Both the position numbers and the translations under genes were made by a program. Under the pieces are notes generated by a model. That model did no database searches, had not been told where the DNA came from, and saw only the letters and a list, made by a program, of their open reading frames with translations. This document shows, piece after piece, positions 10,009-19,124 of a stretch of DNA of 64,000 nucleotides. This stretch comes from Komagataeibacter melaceti (GTDB taxonomy: Bacteria; Pseudomonadota; Alphaproteobacteria; Acetobacterales; Acetobacteraceae): assembly GCF_003403295.1 (NCBI RefSeq), contig NZ_QUWV01000020.1:16353-80352 (forward strand). The letters run 5' to 3'. The first letter of the stretch is position 1. The number at the start of each line of letters is the position of its first letter.

Positions 10009-10923
10009 TCAGGATGCGTCATCCAGCCCGATGGCGCGCAGGCGGGCGCGCTCCTCGTCCCATCCGGCGCGCTCCTTGACGTTGAGGAAAAGGTGGCATG
10101 TCCGGCCCAGCAGGCGGCCGAGTTCACGCCGCGCCTTTTCGCCTATGGCGCGAATCCGGCTGCCGCGCTCACCGATCAGGATGGCCTTGTGCGAAGCCCG
10201 CGCCACATAGATGGTCACGTCAATCCGCACCGAGCCGTCCGGCCGCTCCGCAAAGCCTTCGGTCTCGGCCGTTGCGGCGTAGGGCACTTCCTCGTGTGTC
10301 TGGAGGAATATCTGCTCGCGCACCAGTTCCGCCGCCAGCAGGCGGTCAGGCAGGTCGGTCAGGTCATCCTCGGGATACAGGTACGGCCCCACGGGCAGGT
10401 CGGCCGCCAGACGGTCCAGCAGGTCATCCACCCCCTCGCCCGAACGCGCGCTGACCATGAACACATGCTCGACCGGCAGGATGGACGACAGTTCCGCCGT
10501 CAGGGGCAGCAGCGCGTCACGGCGCACGAGGTCCGTCTTGTTCAGCACCAGCCACAGCCTGCGCTTCTGCTCCGCCAGCCTTGTGGCGATGGCGCGCAGC
10601 GCATCGGTCATGCCCGCACGGGCATCGACGATCAGCAGCGTGATGTCCGCGTCTTCCGATCCCGTCCACGCGGCGGCGACCATGGCACGGTCCAGCTTGC
10701 GCCGGGGCTGGAAGATGCCCGGCGTATCCACCAGCAGGATCTGGGTCTGGTTGCGCATGAGAATGCCCAGCACCCGGAAGCGCGTTGTCTGCGCCTTGGG
10801 GCTGACAATGGACAGCTTGGTGCCCGCCATGCGGTTGAGCAGCGTGGACTTGCCCGCATTGGGCGCGCCCACGATGGCCACGAAACCGCAGCGTGTCGTC
10901 CTGTCCTGATCCTGATCGGTCAT
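10009..10923 (-). CDS. era: GTPase Era
   Basis: Era is a 16S rRNA-binding GTPase for 30S maturation. The 304-residue product has G1 GAPNAGKST (residues 19-27), G3 DTPG, G4 NKTD and a C-terminal KH domain containing GERGSRIRAIG. The start ATG overlaps the rnc stop in an ATGA arrangement, so translation is probably coupled. The lepB-rnc-era order is the classical one. Confidence 0.98.
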   Translation of the reverse strand: MTDQDQDRTTRCGFVAIVGAPNAGKSTLLNRMAGTKLSIVSPKAQTTRFRVLGILMRNQTQILLVDTPGIFQPRRKLDRAMVAAAWTGSEDADITLLIVDARAGMTDALRAIATRLAEQKRRLWLVLNKTDLVRRDALLPLTAELSSILPVEHVFMVSARSGEGVDDLLDRLAADLPVGPYLYPEDDLTDLPDRLLAAELVREQIFLQTHEEVPYAATAETEGFAERPDGSVRIDVTIYVARASHKAILIGERGSRIRAIGEKARRELGRLLGRTCHLFLNVKERAGWDEERARLRAIGLDDAS

Positions 10924-11696
10924 TGTCCGTGCCCTTTACGGTCGGGGGTGGGGGTAGCCTGCCGTTCCGCGCCAAGCTGGCGCAGCAGGTCGGATGCGGC
11001 CTCGCTCTCGGCGGCGCGCTTGCTTCCGGCCACGCCCTGCCCGGTTTTTCCCTGCACGTCCACCGCAATGACGAAACGCGGCGCGTGCGACGGGCCATCG
11101 GATGAAACCACGCGGTACTGCGGCAGGGCCAGCCCGCGCCCCAGCACCCATTCCTGCAGCGCGGTCTTGGGGTCCTTGGGCGGGTGGGCCTGCGCCACGA
11201 TGGAGTCATTCCACATCCTGCGCACGAAGCCGCGCGCGGGTTCCAGCCCACCATCAAGATAGATCGCGCCCAGTATCGCCTCTACCGCATCCGCCAGCAC
11301 GTTGGCGGTCTGCCGCACCCCGGCGCGCGCCTCATGCTCGGCCACGTCGAGTGCCGCATGCAGGTCCATGGCCTGCGCGATCCGGGCCAGGACCGTGCGC
11401 GAGACCAGATGGGCATGGCGGGGGCCGAGCGCGCCCTCCTGCTCATCGGGGAAGCGTTCGAGCAGCCATTCCGCCATGAGCAGGCCAAGCACGCGGTCGC
11501 CCATGAATTCCAGCCGCTCGTTGGAGCCGACGCCACGTTTCGCCGCACTCTGGCGCGCGCGGCGGCCGCCATTGCGCTCATGCGCGGCGGAGCGGTGCGT
11601 CAGGGCCTGCAGCAGCAGGGCCGGCTGGACGAAATGATAGCCCAGATGCTCTTCCAGGCGCCTGATCTCAGCGGCGGGAACGCGCGCGCTCTCCAT
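10920..11696 (-). CDS. rnc: Ribonuclease III
   Basis: RNase III cuts double-stranded RNA in rRNA processing and mRNA decay. The 258-residue product has the catalytic signature as NERLEFMGDRVLG (usual form ERLEFLGD), the second acidic patch DAVEAILGAIYLDGG, and a C-terminal dsRNA-binding domain beginning near DPKTALQEW. The ATG at 11696 is chosen because it lies 2 nt after the lepB stop and has GGGAG upstream; longer frames would run into lepB. A short charged insertion (RRARQSAAKRGVG) precedes the catalytic helix. Confidence 0.97.
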   Translation of the reverse strand: MESARVPAAEIRRLEEHLGYHFVQPALLLQALTHRSAAHERNGGRRARQSAAKRGVGSNERLEFMGDRVLGLLMAEWLLERFPDEQEGALGPRHAHLVSRTVLARIAQAMDLHAALDVAEHEARAGVRQTANVLADAVEAILGAIYLDGGLEPARGFVRRMWNDSIVAQAHPPKDPKTALQEWVLGRGLALPQYRVVSSDGPSHAPRFVIAVDVQGKTGQGVAGSKRAAESEAASDLLRQLGAERQATPTPDRKGHGQ

Positions 11697-11698
11697 GC

Positions 11699-12511
11699 TC
11701 AGCGAACTCCCATGAACAGGCGGTTCCACCTGATTTCGGCCGGCCAGTACCAGAACTGCCAGAACGGATGCATGCCATCGACGGACATGAAGATCCATTT
11801 GGCCTGCCCCACCAGATTTTCCATGGGCACGAAGCCAAGATCCTGCGGTTCATCGCCCATGAAGCGGCTGTCGGCGCTGTCATCACGGTTATCGCCCATG
11901 GCGAAGAAGTAACCCGGCGGCACGACATATTCAGGCGTGTCGTTCTTGCCGCCCTCATCGGTCAGTTTCAGGATGTCATGGGCGACCGGCCCGCGCCCGT
12001 CACTGCCGGGCAGAATCTCGCGGTAGCGGTCCCCCTCCATATGGGTGCGGTGTTCATCTATCGCCACGTACTCGCCTTCCGGCTCACGCGGGACTTCCTG
12101 ACCGTTGAGGTAAAGGTGACCCTCACGCATCTGGACATGGTCACCGGGCAGGCCGACGATGCGCTTGATATAGTCGATCGACGTATCCTTGGTGAAGCGG
12201 AAGACCGCCACATCGCCCCGGTGGGGGGTGTGATCGAAAATCCGCCCCTGGAACAGGTTGGGGGAACCGGGCAGCGCGAAGCGGGAATAGCCATAGCTGT
12301 ATTTGGCCACCCATACGTAATCACCCACCTGCAATGTCGGGATCATGGAGCCGGACGGGATATTGAACGGCTCGAACAGCACGGTACGCACGCCTATGGC
12401 CAGCACACCCGCAATGACAATGGTGCGCAGCAGTTCCATCAGCCCCCCATCCCGGCGTGACGGGCCGGTTCCGGGCTGGGAGGAAAGGGTCTTGTTATCG
12501 TCCATGGGCAT
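11699..12511 (-). CDS. lepB: Signal peptidase I
   Basis: LepB removes signal peptides on the outer face of the inner membrane. The 270-residue protein has one N-terminal membrane segment (about residues 26-45), the nucleophile serine in PSGSMIPTL near residue 55 and the general-base lysine in YIKRIVGLPGD. The C-terminal box GDNRDDSADSR is also present. Two ATGs (12511 and 12505) are possible starts. It is followed closely by rnc and era. Confidence 0.97.
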   Translation of the reverse strand: MPMDDNKTLSSQPGTGPSRRDGGLMELLRTIVIAGVLAIGVRTVLFEPFNIPSGSMIPTLQVGDYVWVAKYSYGYSRFALPGSPNLFQGRIFDHTPHRGDVAVFRFTKDTSIDYIKRIVGLPGDHVQMREGHLYLNGQEVPREPEGEYVAIDEHRTHMEGDRYREILPGSDGRGPVAHDILKLTDEGGKNDTPEYVVPPGYFFAMGDNRDDSADSRFMGDEPQDLGFVPMENLVGQAKWIFMSVDGMHPFWQFWYWPAEIRWNRLFMGVR

Positions 12512-12630
12512 AATTGTTCTTTAATCCGGATCTGGTATCGACCGGACGGCAATCGCCGGACGAATAACGTGCGGATCAAGCCCACGCGCCACCTGCCTGT
12601 CAAGCATTGCGCGCACCCGCTGCATGGGGA

Positions 12631-13044
12631 TCAGGCCGCGCCGGTCTTTTCCGCCATGATCATGACCTGCGCGAAGGCATAGGGGTGTTCATCCGTCATG
12701 GTCAGGAAAATCCGCGCCTCGCAGCCCGCGGGCCGCAGCTTTTCCAGCCGAGCCAGCGCCCCGCCCGCCAGCCGGATGACCGGCTGGCCACCGGGCAGGT
12801 TTTCAACCCCGATGTCGCGCTGGAACACCCCGTGCGCAAAACCCGTGCCCAGCGCCTTGGCGCAGGCTTCCTTTGCCGCCCAGCGCTTGGCATAGGTACC
12901 AAGGCGGGCCAGCCCCTGCCTGCGTTCGGCCGCAGCCTGTTCATGGGCAGTGAACACACGCTGCACGAAGCGCGGGCCGTGGCGGGTGAGTACCGCCTCG
13001 ATCCGCCTGACATCGCACAGGTCGGAGCCCATGCCGATCAGCAT
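12631..13044 (-). CDS. acpS: Holo-[acyl-carrier-protein] synthase
   Basis: AcpS transfers the 4'-phosphopantetheine arm of CoA to apo-ACP. The 137-residue protein opens with MLIGMGSDLCDVRRIE, containing the metal-binding Asp, and has the second motif WAAKEACAKALGTG with the catalytic Glu. The length matches the family (about 125-140 aa). It lies 3 nt after the RelA/SpoT gene stop, so the two are probably co-translated; 119 nt separate it from lepB. Confidence 0.96.
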   Translation of the reverse strand: MLIGMGSDLCDVRRIEAVLTRHGPRFVQRVFTAHEQAAAERRQGLARLGTYAKRWAAKEACAKALGTGFAHGVFQRDIGVENLPGGQPVIRLAGGALARLEKLRPAGCEARIFLTMTDEHPYAFAQVMIMAEKTGAA

Positions 13045-13047
13045 GGC

Positions 13048-15381
13048 CTAGCCCCTTGCCCGCTCGACCTGCACCACGCCCTTGGCCGAGCGCAGCCCCA
13101 CCATGATGGCGGTCAGGTGCCGCAGGTCACGCACCTCGATATCCGCGAGGATTTCCATGAATTCGAGCTGGCGGTTGACGATGCGCAGGTTGACCATCAC
13201 CCCTTCATGCTTGGCGGCGATGTTGGTCAGCGTGGCCAGCATGGCGGGTTCATTGGCCGTGACCACGCTCAGCCTGCCGGTATGGTGGCCGGTGGCGTTG
13301 CGGGCGATCAGGTCGTAATCCCAGTCAAGGTCCATGAACCGCTCGGGCGTGGCGGCAAAGGTTTCCAGCGTCTGGCAACCCTGCGCATGCACGGTGATCC
13401 CCTTGCCGGTCGAGACGATGCCCACGATCCGGTCACCGGGCAGCGGATGGCAGCACCCGGCGAAATGCACCGCCATGCCAGCCCCAACCCCGGCCAGCGC
13501 CATGCCCGCCGCAGCAGGCCTGCGCCGCGCGGCACCACCGCCGGGGCCACCGCCAACGGGCGCGCGCATGGACAGGCCCGGCACCATGCGCGGTGCGCGC
13601 GGCGCACGACGCAGTTCGGGATAGGCAAGCTGCACGACCTCCCGCGCGGACTGGTTGCCATTGCCCACCGCCACATACAGGTCAGCCACCGATTGCAGGC
13701 GCAGATCCTTGAGCAGGCTGTCCAGCACCTTTTCCGAACCGTCCACCCCTTCCTGCCGGAAGGCCTTGGCCAATGCCACGCGGCCGCTTTCCAGATGCGC
13801 CTCGCGCTGCTGCAGGGCGACATGGCGGCGGATACGCGCCCGCGCCTTGCCGGTGACGACAAACCGCTCCCACGATGGCGAGGGCGTGCCCCCGCGTGCG
13901 GTCATGATCTCGACCTGATCGCCATTCTGCAGTTCATGGCGCAGCGGCATGAGGCGGCCATTGATGCGCGCGCCCACGCAGGCATCACCCACCTGGCTGT
14001 GCACGGCATAGGCGAAATCGACCGGCGTTGCGCCACGCGGCAGGGAAATCAGCTGCCCCTTGGGCGTGAAGCAGAAAACCTGATCCTGATAGAGTTCGAG
14101 CTTCGTGTTCTCGAGGAACTCATCGGGTGCTGCTGAATCTTCCAGAATATCCAGCAGATCCTGCACCCAGCGCAGGCCCGAGATGACGCCCCGCGTCTCA
14201 CCGGCCGCAGCGGCATCGGGCAACTGCTTGTACAGCCAGTGCGAGGCCACGCCGTTTTCTGCCACGTCATGCATTTCCGCCGTGCGGATCTGCACCTCGA
14301 TCTTCTGGTTGCGCGGATGGCGCAGCGTCACCCCGGTATGCAGGCTCTGGTAACCGTTGGCCTTGGGGGTGGAGATATAGTCCTTGAACCGCCCGGCAAT
14401 GACCGGATAGGCGGCATGGACCGCGCCAAGCGCGATGTAGCAGGCCTCCCGCGTGGGAACGATGATGCGGAAGGCCATGATGTCGGAAAGCTGCTCAAAC
14501 GCGACATTGCGCCGCTGCATCTTTTCCCAGATGGAATAGGGCGTCTTTTCACGCCCCGTCACATCCACGCCTTCCAGCCCGGCTTCGGCACACAGGGCCA
14601 GAAGCTCACGGCGGATTTCCTCGATCACGTCCGCGCCCTGCCCGCGCAGGTAGTTGAGGCGGGCGCGGATGGTGGCCATCGCCTCCGGCTCAAGGGCTGC
14701 GAAGGAGAGGTTCTGCAGTTCGCCCTTCACCTTGTCCATGCCGATACGGCCGGCAAGGGGGGCGTAGATTTCCATGGTTTCGCGCGCGATGCGCTGCCTG
14801 CGGTCCAGACGCTGCACGTAATGCAGCGTGCGCATGTTGTGCAGGCGGTCGGCCAGCTTGACCAGCAGCACGCGGATGTCGCGCGACATCGCCAGCACGA
14901 GCTTGCGGAAGTTCTCGGCCTGCTTGGTGCGGTCGGACTGGAGCTCCAGTCGCGTCAGCTTGGTGACGCCATCGACCAGATCGGCAACCGTGTTGCCGAA
15001 TTGCTCGCGCAGTTCCTGCTGGGTTACACCCGTATCCTCGATCGTATCATGCAGCAGCGCCGTGATGATTGAGGAAATATCGAGATGGAAGCCCGCCAGT
15101 ATGTTGGCGACGGCCAGCGGATGGATGATGTAGGGGTCGCCATTGTCGCGCAGTTGCCCGGCATGGGCCGTCTGCGCCACGGCAAAGGCGCGGCGGATCA
15201 GGTCCGCGTCGGCCGTGGGGTCATACGCGTGGATGCGGCGGATCAGCCCCTCACACGTAATGGCGCGCTCCCCTTCCCCCTTGCGGGCGGGAAGGGCCAG
15301 CGCATCCCCTTCGGCCACTCCGCCCGCGACGGGCGCGGGCACGGAGGAAGATGTCGTTTCCGATCTGACCGGGTCAGTCAC
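13048..15381 (-). CDS. relA: Bifunctional (p)ppGpp synthetase/hydrolase (RelA/SpoT homologue)
   Basis: This long RSH enzyme makes and degrades the stringent-response alarmone. The 777-residue product has an N-terminal HD hydrolase domain with the intact LLHDTIEDTGVT motif (residues about 109-120), a synthetase domain containing KTPYSIWEKMQRR, a TGS domain (FTPKGQLISLPRGATPVDFAY) and a C-terminal ACT domain. The intact HD motif argues for a bifunctional Rsh rather than a synthetase-only RelA. The start is GTG at 15381. It follows rpoZ by 21 nt, the usual rpoZ-spoT pairing. Confidence 0.96.
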   Translation of the reverse strand: MTDPVRSETTSSSVPAPVAGGVAEGDALALPARKGEGERAITCEGLIRRIHAYDPTADADLIRRAFAVAQTAHAGQLRDNGDPYIIHPLAVANILAGFHLDISSIITALLHDTIEDTGVTQQELREQFGNTVADLVDGVTKLTRLELQSDRTKQAENFRKLVLAMSRDIRVLLVKLADRLHNMRTLHYVQRLDRRQRIARETMEIYAPLAGRIGMDKVKGELQNLSFAALEPEAMATIRARLNYLRGQGADVIEEIRRELLALCAEAGLEGVDVTGREKTPYSIWEKMQRRNVAFEQLSDIMAFRIIVPTREACYIALGAVHAAYPVIAGRFKDYISTPKANGYQSLHTGVTLRHPRNQKIEVQIRTAEMHDVAENGVASHWLYKQLPDAAAAGETRGVISGLRWVQDLLDILEDSAAPDEFLENTKLELYQDQVFCFTPKGQLISLPRGATPVDFAYAVHSQVGDACVGARINGRLMPLRHELQNGDQVEIMTARGGTPSPSWERFVVTGKARARIRRHVALQQREAHLESGRVALAKAFRQEGVDGSEKVLDSLLKDLRLQSVADLYVAVGNGNQSAREVVQLAYPELRRAPRAPRMVPGLSMRAPVGGGPGGGAARRRPAAAGMALAGVGAGMAVHFAGCCHPLPGDRIVGIVSTGKGITVHAQGCQTLETFAATPERFMDLDWDYDLIARNATGHHTGRLSVVTANEPAMLATLTNIAAKHEGVMVNLRIVNRQLEFMEILADIEVRDLRHLTAIMVGLRSAKGVVQVERARG

Positions 15382-15402
15382 CTTCCACCCTTTCGTCAGA
15401 TG

Positions 15403-15795
15403 TTACCGGCCGCGTCCGCTCAGGGCCGCCTCGACCGAGGCTTCCAGTTCTTCAGCCGACATGCCGCCGGAATGGCGGGCTTCTTCCTCGGCCGAGACAT
15501 CCTGGAGACCAAAGATGTTCTGCTCGGTCGGGATCAGGTCGACCACTTCCTCATCAGCAGGCTCGGGCTCGGGCGCGCGGGCCAGCGAACGGATGAGGTC
15601 GCTGCGGATCTGGTCCAGACCCACGGTCTGGTCAGCAATTTCACGCAGGGCGACAACGGGGTTCTTGTCGTTGTCACGGTCAATCGTCATTTCCTCGCCA
15701 CGCGACAGGGCGCGCGCGCGCTGGGCCGCCAGCAGCACCAGTTCAAAACGATTGGGAACCCGCTCAACGCAGTCCTCGACAGTGACGCGTGCCAT
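15403..15795 (-). CDS. rpoZ: RNA polymerase omega subunit
   Basis: Omega assists RNA polymerase assembly and forms part of a ppGpp site. The 130-residue protein begins [20 protein letters not shown], nearly the family consensus, followed by QRARAL and the [11 protein letters not shown] segment. The tail beyond residue 80 is acidic and longer than in E. coli (91 aa), as is common in alphaproteobacteria. It is directly upstream of the RelA/SpoT gene, the conserved arrangement. Confidence 0.97.
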   Translation of the reverse strand: MARVTVEDCVERVPNRFELVLLAAQRARALSRGEEMTIDRDNDKNPVVALREIADQTVGLDQIRSDLIRSLARAPEPEPADEEVVDLIPTEQNIFGLQDVSAEEEARHSGGMSAEELEASVEAALSGRGR

Positions 15796-15876
15796 CAGGC
15801 CTGAACTCCGGTTGTTAATTGGTTGTGTGGATCAGAATTTACCTTATTACCCCCACCCCCGTCCTGATGCAAGGTT

Positions 15877-16410
15877 TCAGTCAGCCGCGGCCCTGCGGGT
15901 GATCTCCTGTCCCGCCACGGCGGGCAGCAGCGCGTCCAGCGCCTGCCCGCTGACCGGATCGCGCCAGTCCGGCATGACATCGCGCAGCGGCAGAAGTACA
16001 AAGGCACGCTGCGTGGCGCGCGGGTGCGGCAGGATGGGGTCGGGCGCTGTCCGGACCAGATCCCCCATGGCGATGATGTCAAGATCGAGCGGGCGGGCGG
16101 CGTTGGCCACCGTGCGCCTGCGCCCGGCTGCGGCCTCGATCCCGTGCAGCCTGTCCAGCAGCCATGCCGGGTCCACCTGACCCGAAAGCCGCACCATGCC
16201 GTTGACATAGGGCGGCTGGCCCGACGGGGGTACGGGTGCGCTTTCATACCAGTCCGACACCGCCACGACGGACAGCCCCTCGATCCGGGCAAGCTGCTCC
16301 ACGGCCCACAGGCAGGTTTCGGCCGCAGTTTCACCACTTTCGCGTGGCAGGTTTGCGCCAACCGCAATCAGGATGTCGGTACGCGAAGAAGCAGATTGCA
16401 GCATTGTCAT
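15877..16410 (-). CDS. folK: 6-hydroxymethyl-7,8-dihydropterin pyrophosphokinase
   Basis: FolK transfers pyrophosphate from ATP to hydroxymethyl-dihydropterin in folate synthesis. The 177-residue product has AVGANLPRES near the N-terminus, YVNGMVRL, RRTVANAARPLDLDIIAMG with the two catalytic Asp residues, and LPHPRATQRAFVLLPL. No good ribosome site stands before ATG 16410; the ATG two codons later is an alternative. It is divergent from the NYN-domain gene across a 192-nt, relatively AT-rich gap. Confidence 0.95.
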   Translation of the reverse strand: MTMLQSASSRTDILIAVGANLPRESGETAAETCLWAVEQLARIEGLSVVAVSDWYESAPVPPSGQPPYVNGMVRLSGQVDPAWLLDRLHGIEAAAGRRRTVANAARPLDLDIIAMGDLVRTAPDPILPHPRATQRAFVLLPLRDVMPDWRDPVSGQALDALLPAVAGQEITRRAAAD

Positions 16411-16602
16411 ATGAAATCTGTATTCCGGACGGTTATGGTCGGGTAGTAATCCACCCTCTGGGAAACTTCTGGCAGGATACCGGCTTCATACATCATGAAA
16501 CAGCGTTACCCGACAACTTTCACTTCGATGCGGAATACATACCAGACAGAATTTAACCTGACCGACACGCATTCACTTTCTTTTTTCAGGGACAGACCAT
16601 AA
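16411..16602. promoter_or_regulatory. Divergent intergenic region folK / NYN gene
   Basis: This 192-nt gap is less GC-rich than its surroundings and must hold promoters for folK (leftward) and the NYN-domain gene (rightward). An AGGGA ribosome site stands about 10 nt before the rightward ATG. I could not pick a convincing -35/-10 pair. Confidence 0.5.
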
Positions 16603-17211
16603 ATGTTTTTTCAACCTCAGGAGCGGCTCTGCCTGTTTATAGATGGCACAAGCCTGTATTCCGCTTCCCGCAATCTTGGATTTGAGGTCGATTATCGCAA
16701 GCTGCTGCAGTTCTTCCGTTCAAAATCAAACGTATTGCGAGCCTATTACTACTCCGCCGTCCTGGACACGGACGAGTATTCGCCCCTCAAGCCGCTGACG
16801 GACTGGCTTGTCTATAACGGCTACACCCTTGTGACCAAAAGCGCGCGTGAGTTCATTGACAACAGTGGCCGCCGCCGCGTGCGGGGCAACATGGATGTGG
16901 AACTGGCGGTGGACATGATGGAAATGGCCCCGCGCATCGACCACGCCGTGCTGTTCAGCGGGGATTCAGATTTCCGCCGCCTGCTGGAATCCGTGCAGCG
17001 CCAGGGCGTGCGCACCACCGTGGTCGGGTCCATCAAGACCTCGCCCCCGCTGATTGGTGATGAACTGCGCCGACAGGCCGACCAGTTCATTGAACTGGCT
17101 GATATCGCAACGCATTTCATGCGCCGCCAGATCGACAACCGCCCCCCGCGCCCGCCCGCGCCGCCTGTCCGCCATCCGGCCGACCAGATGAGCGAGCATG
17201 ACGAGGAATAG
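16603..17211 (+). CDS. NYN-domain (LabA/DUF88-type) PIN-like nuclease
   Basis: NYN proteins are PIN-fold proteins, several of them metal-dependent RNases. The 202-residue product has the first acidic motif in LFIDGTSLY (Asp about residue 14), the NMDVELAVDMM segment near residue 95, and VLFSGDSDFRRLLESVQRQG near residue 120, which supplies the remaining acidic residues. The last 30 residues are Pro-rich and probably disordered. It matches the LabA/DUF88 family common in alphaproteobacteria; its RNA target is unknown. A terminator hairpin follows. Confidence 0.85.
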   Translation: MFFQPQERLCLFIDGTSLYSASRNLGFEVDYRKLLQFFRSKSNVLRAYYYSAVLDTDEYSPLKPLTDWLVYNGYTLVTKSAREFIDNSGRRRVRGNMDVELAVDMMEMAPRIDHAVLFSGDSDFRRLLESVQRQGVRTTVVGSIKTSPPLIGDELRRQADQFIELADIATHFMRRQIDNRPPRPPAPPVRHPADQMSEHDEE

Positions 17212-17222
17212 CAACTGAACCA

Positions 17223-17257
17223 TCCGCCCGGCCCCCAAGGCCGGGCGGAACCGTTTT
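17223..17257. terminator. Bidirectional hairpin between convergent NYN gene and mqo
   Basis: The perfect 11-bp inverted repeat TCCGCCCGGCC / GGCCGGGCGGA with a 5-nt loop is followed by a short T run (17254-17257) on the plus strand. It lies between two convergent stop codons and can end both transcripts. Confidence 0.8.
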
Positions 17258-18753
17258 CAGCCTTCCAGTTGCAGGATCGTGCGGGTGCGTTCGCGCACCT
17301 GCGCGCACAGGTCGGGGTCCTGCGCCAGCTTGCTGCCGTAGGAGGGCACGATCTCGCGCAGGCGGCCCGCCCATTGCGGCAGGCGGCCACCAAAGCAGCG
17401 CTGGAGCACCGTCAGCATGATGGGGGCTGCGGTCGAGGCGCCGGGCGAGGCGCCCAGCAGTGCGGCGATGGACCCGCCCGCACCGGTCACGACCTCCGTG
17501 CCGAACTGGAGCACGCCCCCACGGGCGGGGTCTTTCTTGATCACCTGCACGCGCTGGCCCGCGGTAATGAGTTCCCAGTCCTCCTTGCGCGCGGAGGGGA
17601 CAAAATCCTGCAACGCCTTGATCCGGTCATCGGCGGACTGGAGCACCTGCTGGATCAGGTAGCGGGTCAGCGGCCAGTTATCGCGCGCCACCGCCAGCAT
17701 CGCCCCGATATTGTCCATACGAATCGAACGCGGCAGATCCAGCCACGATCCCTGTTTCAGGAACTTGGTGGAGAACCCGGCATACGGGCCGAACAGCAGG
17801 CCGCGCTGCCCGTCGATCACGCGCGTATCCAGATGCGGCACCGACATGGGCGGCGCGCCGACCGATGCCTTGCCGTAAACCTTGGCATGGTGGCGCGCCA
17901 CGATCTCGGGGTTGGTGCAGCGCAGGAACTGCCCGCTGACGGGGAAGCCGCCAATGCCGCGCGCCTCCGGTATGCCGCTTTTCTGCAGCAGCGGCAGCGC
18001 GCCGCCACCCGCGCCGATAAACACGAATTTCGTCCGCACCTTACGCTCGGCCCCGCCATGCATGGAGCGCACCGACACGTCCCATTCATTATTCCCGGCG
18101 GGCTTGAGGTCTTCCACCTCGTGGCCAAGGTTGAGTTCAAAACCCGGCCTGCTTTTCAGGATACCGATGAGGCGGCGTGTCAGCGCGCCGAAATTCACGT
18201 CCGTTCCCGCCGGGTGCCACGTCGCGGCAAGCTGCTCGCCGGGCTTGCGGTCATGCATGACCAGCGGCATCCACTGGCGCAACTGCCCCTCATCGGTTGA
18301 AAACGACATGCCCGAGAACAGCGGATGTTCCTGCAGCGTCGTATGGCGGCGGCGCAGAAAATCCACATTCTCCGCCCCCCACACGAAGCTCATGTGCGGG
18401 ATGGGATTGAGGAAATCACGCGGCGAGGAAATCTGCCCCGATTCCACCAGATAGGACCAGAACTGGCGTGAAACCTGAAAGGCCTCGTTGACGTTCACGG
18501 CCTTGGAAATATCCACGTTCCCGTCCGGGCGCAGGGGTGTGTAGTTGAGTTCACACAGGGCGGAGTGGCCGGTGCCCGCGTTGTTCCAGCCATTGGAACT
18601 TTCCAGCGCCACGTCATCCAGCCGCCCGAACAGGGCGATGGACAGGTTGGGTTCAAGCTGCCGCAGCAGCACGCCCAGTGTGGCGCTCATAACGCCGCCG
18701 CCAATCAGGACAACATCGTAAGTGGAAACGGCGGATGAAGGATTCGAGGTCAT
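17257..18753 (-). CDS. mqo: Malate:quinone oxidoreductase
   Basis: Mqo oxidises malate to oxaloacetate and passes electrons to quinone; it is a peripheral inner-membrane FAD enzyme. The 498-residue product has the FAD-binding VLIGGGVMSATLG near residue 15, the SSNGWNNAGTGHSALCELNYTP segment typical of Mqo, and a second FAD contact near the C-terminus (ALLGASPGASTAAPIM). Acetic acid bacteria commonly rely on Mqo rather than soluble malate dehydrogenase, which fits this genome. The ATG at 18753 has GGAGAATGTC before it. Upstream is a long gap with a perfect 17-bp palindrome. Confidence 0.97.
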   Translation of the reverse strand: MTSNPSSAVSTYDVVLIGGGVMSATLGVLLRQLEPNLSIALFGRLDDVALESSNGWNNAGTGHSALCELNYTPLRPDGNVDISKAVNVNEAFQVSRQFWSYLVESGQISSPRDFLNPIPHMSFVWGAENVDFLRRRHTTLQEHPLFSGMSFSTDEGQLRQWMPLVMHDRKPGEQLAATWHPAGTDVNFGALTRRLIGILKSRPGFELNLGHEVEDLKPAGNNEWDVSVRSMHGGAERKVRTKFVFIGAGGGALPLLQKSGIPEARGIGGFPVSGQFLRCTNPEIVARHHAKVYGKASVGAPPMSVPHLDTRVIDGQRGLLFGPYAGFSTKFLKQGSWLDLPRSIRMDNIGAMLAVARDNWPLTRYLIQQVLQSADDRIKALQDFVPSARKEDWELITAGQRVQVIKKDPARGGVLQFGTEVVTGAGGSIAALLGASPGASTAAPIMLTVLQRCFGGRLPQWAGRLREIVPSYGSKLAQDPDLCAQVRERTRTILQLEG

Positions 18754-19124
18754 GACATTCTCCGGATCGGCATCGGAAACCCGCTGCGTGGCTGTTCATC
18801 GGCTTGACCGGGCAGCCCGCCCGGCGGCGCGGGCAAGCCCGGCCTGATTGCACGTTCATATCTGGCGCCAGCGGCATCCGCCGCGCTGGCCTGTCCCGGG
18901 CCTGCGCCGAGATGGACCGGATTCAATCCGGTATCCGCCCCTTCCTTGCCATCATGTGCGCCGGGGCGGGGCATCATCTCTGCGCGAGGAACATGGCCCC
19001 TGCCCGCCATGATGGCGCGCGCATCAGGCGTGACACCACCCCCACCGCCCGGAATACCCGGCCCTGTGGGCTGGCGCGGCGGCGGGCGGGAACTGGTAAC
19101 TGATTCATGCATTGTATATATGCA
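18754..19124. promoter_or_regulatory. 371-nt upstream region of mqo with palindromes
   Basis: No gene is supported here; one open frame (18750-19112, minus) is Gly/Pro-rich low complexity without family resemblance. The gap holds the mqo leader and promoter on the minus strand. Visible structure: the perfect palindrome ACCGGATT-C-AATCCGGT at 18916-18932, and two ATGCAT hexamers (19107-19112 and 19120-19125) next to the stop codon of the phosphotransacetylase-type gene. Confidence 0.55.

Noticed and set aside
12607..14136. 509-codon open frame on the plus strand
   Set aside because: It is antisense to acpS and the RelA/SpoT gene, both certain; composition is that of a shadow frame.
18750..19112. 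120-codon frame on the minus strand in the mqo upstream gap
   Set aside because: Gly/Pro/Arg-rich low complexity, no ribosome site of note and no family likeness; treated as intergenic.
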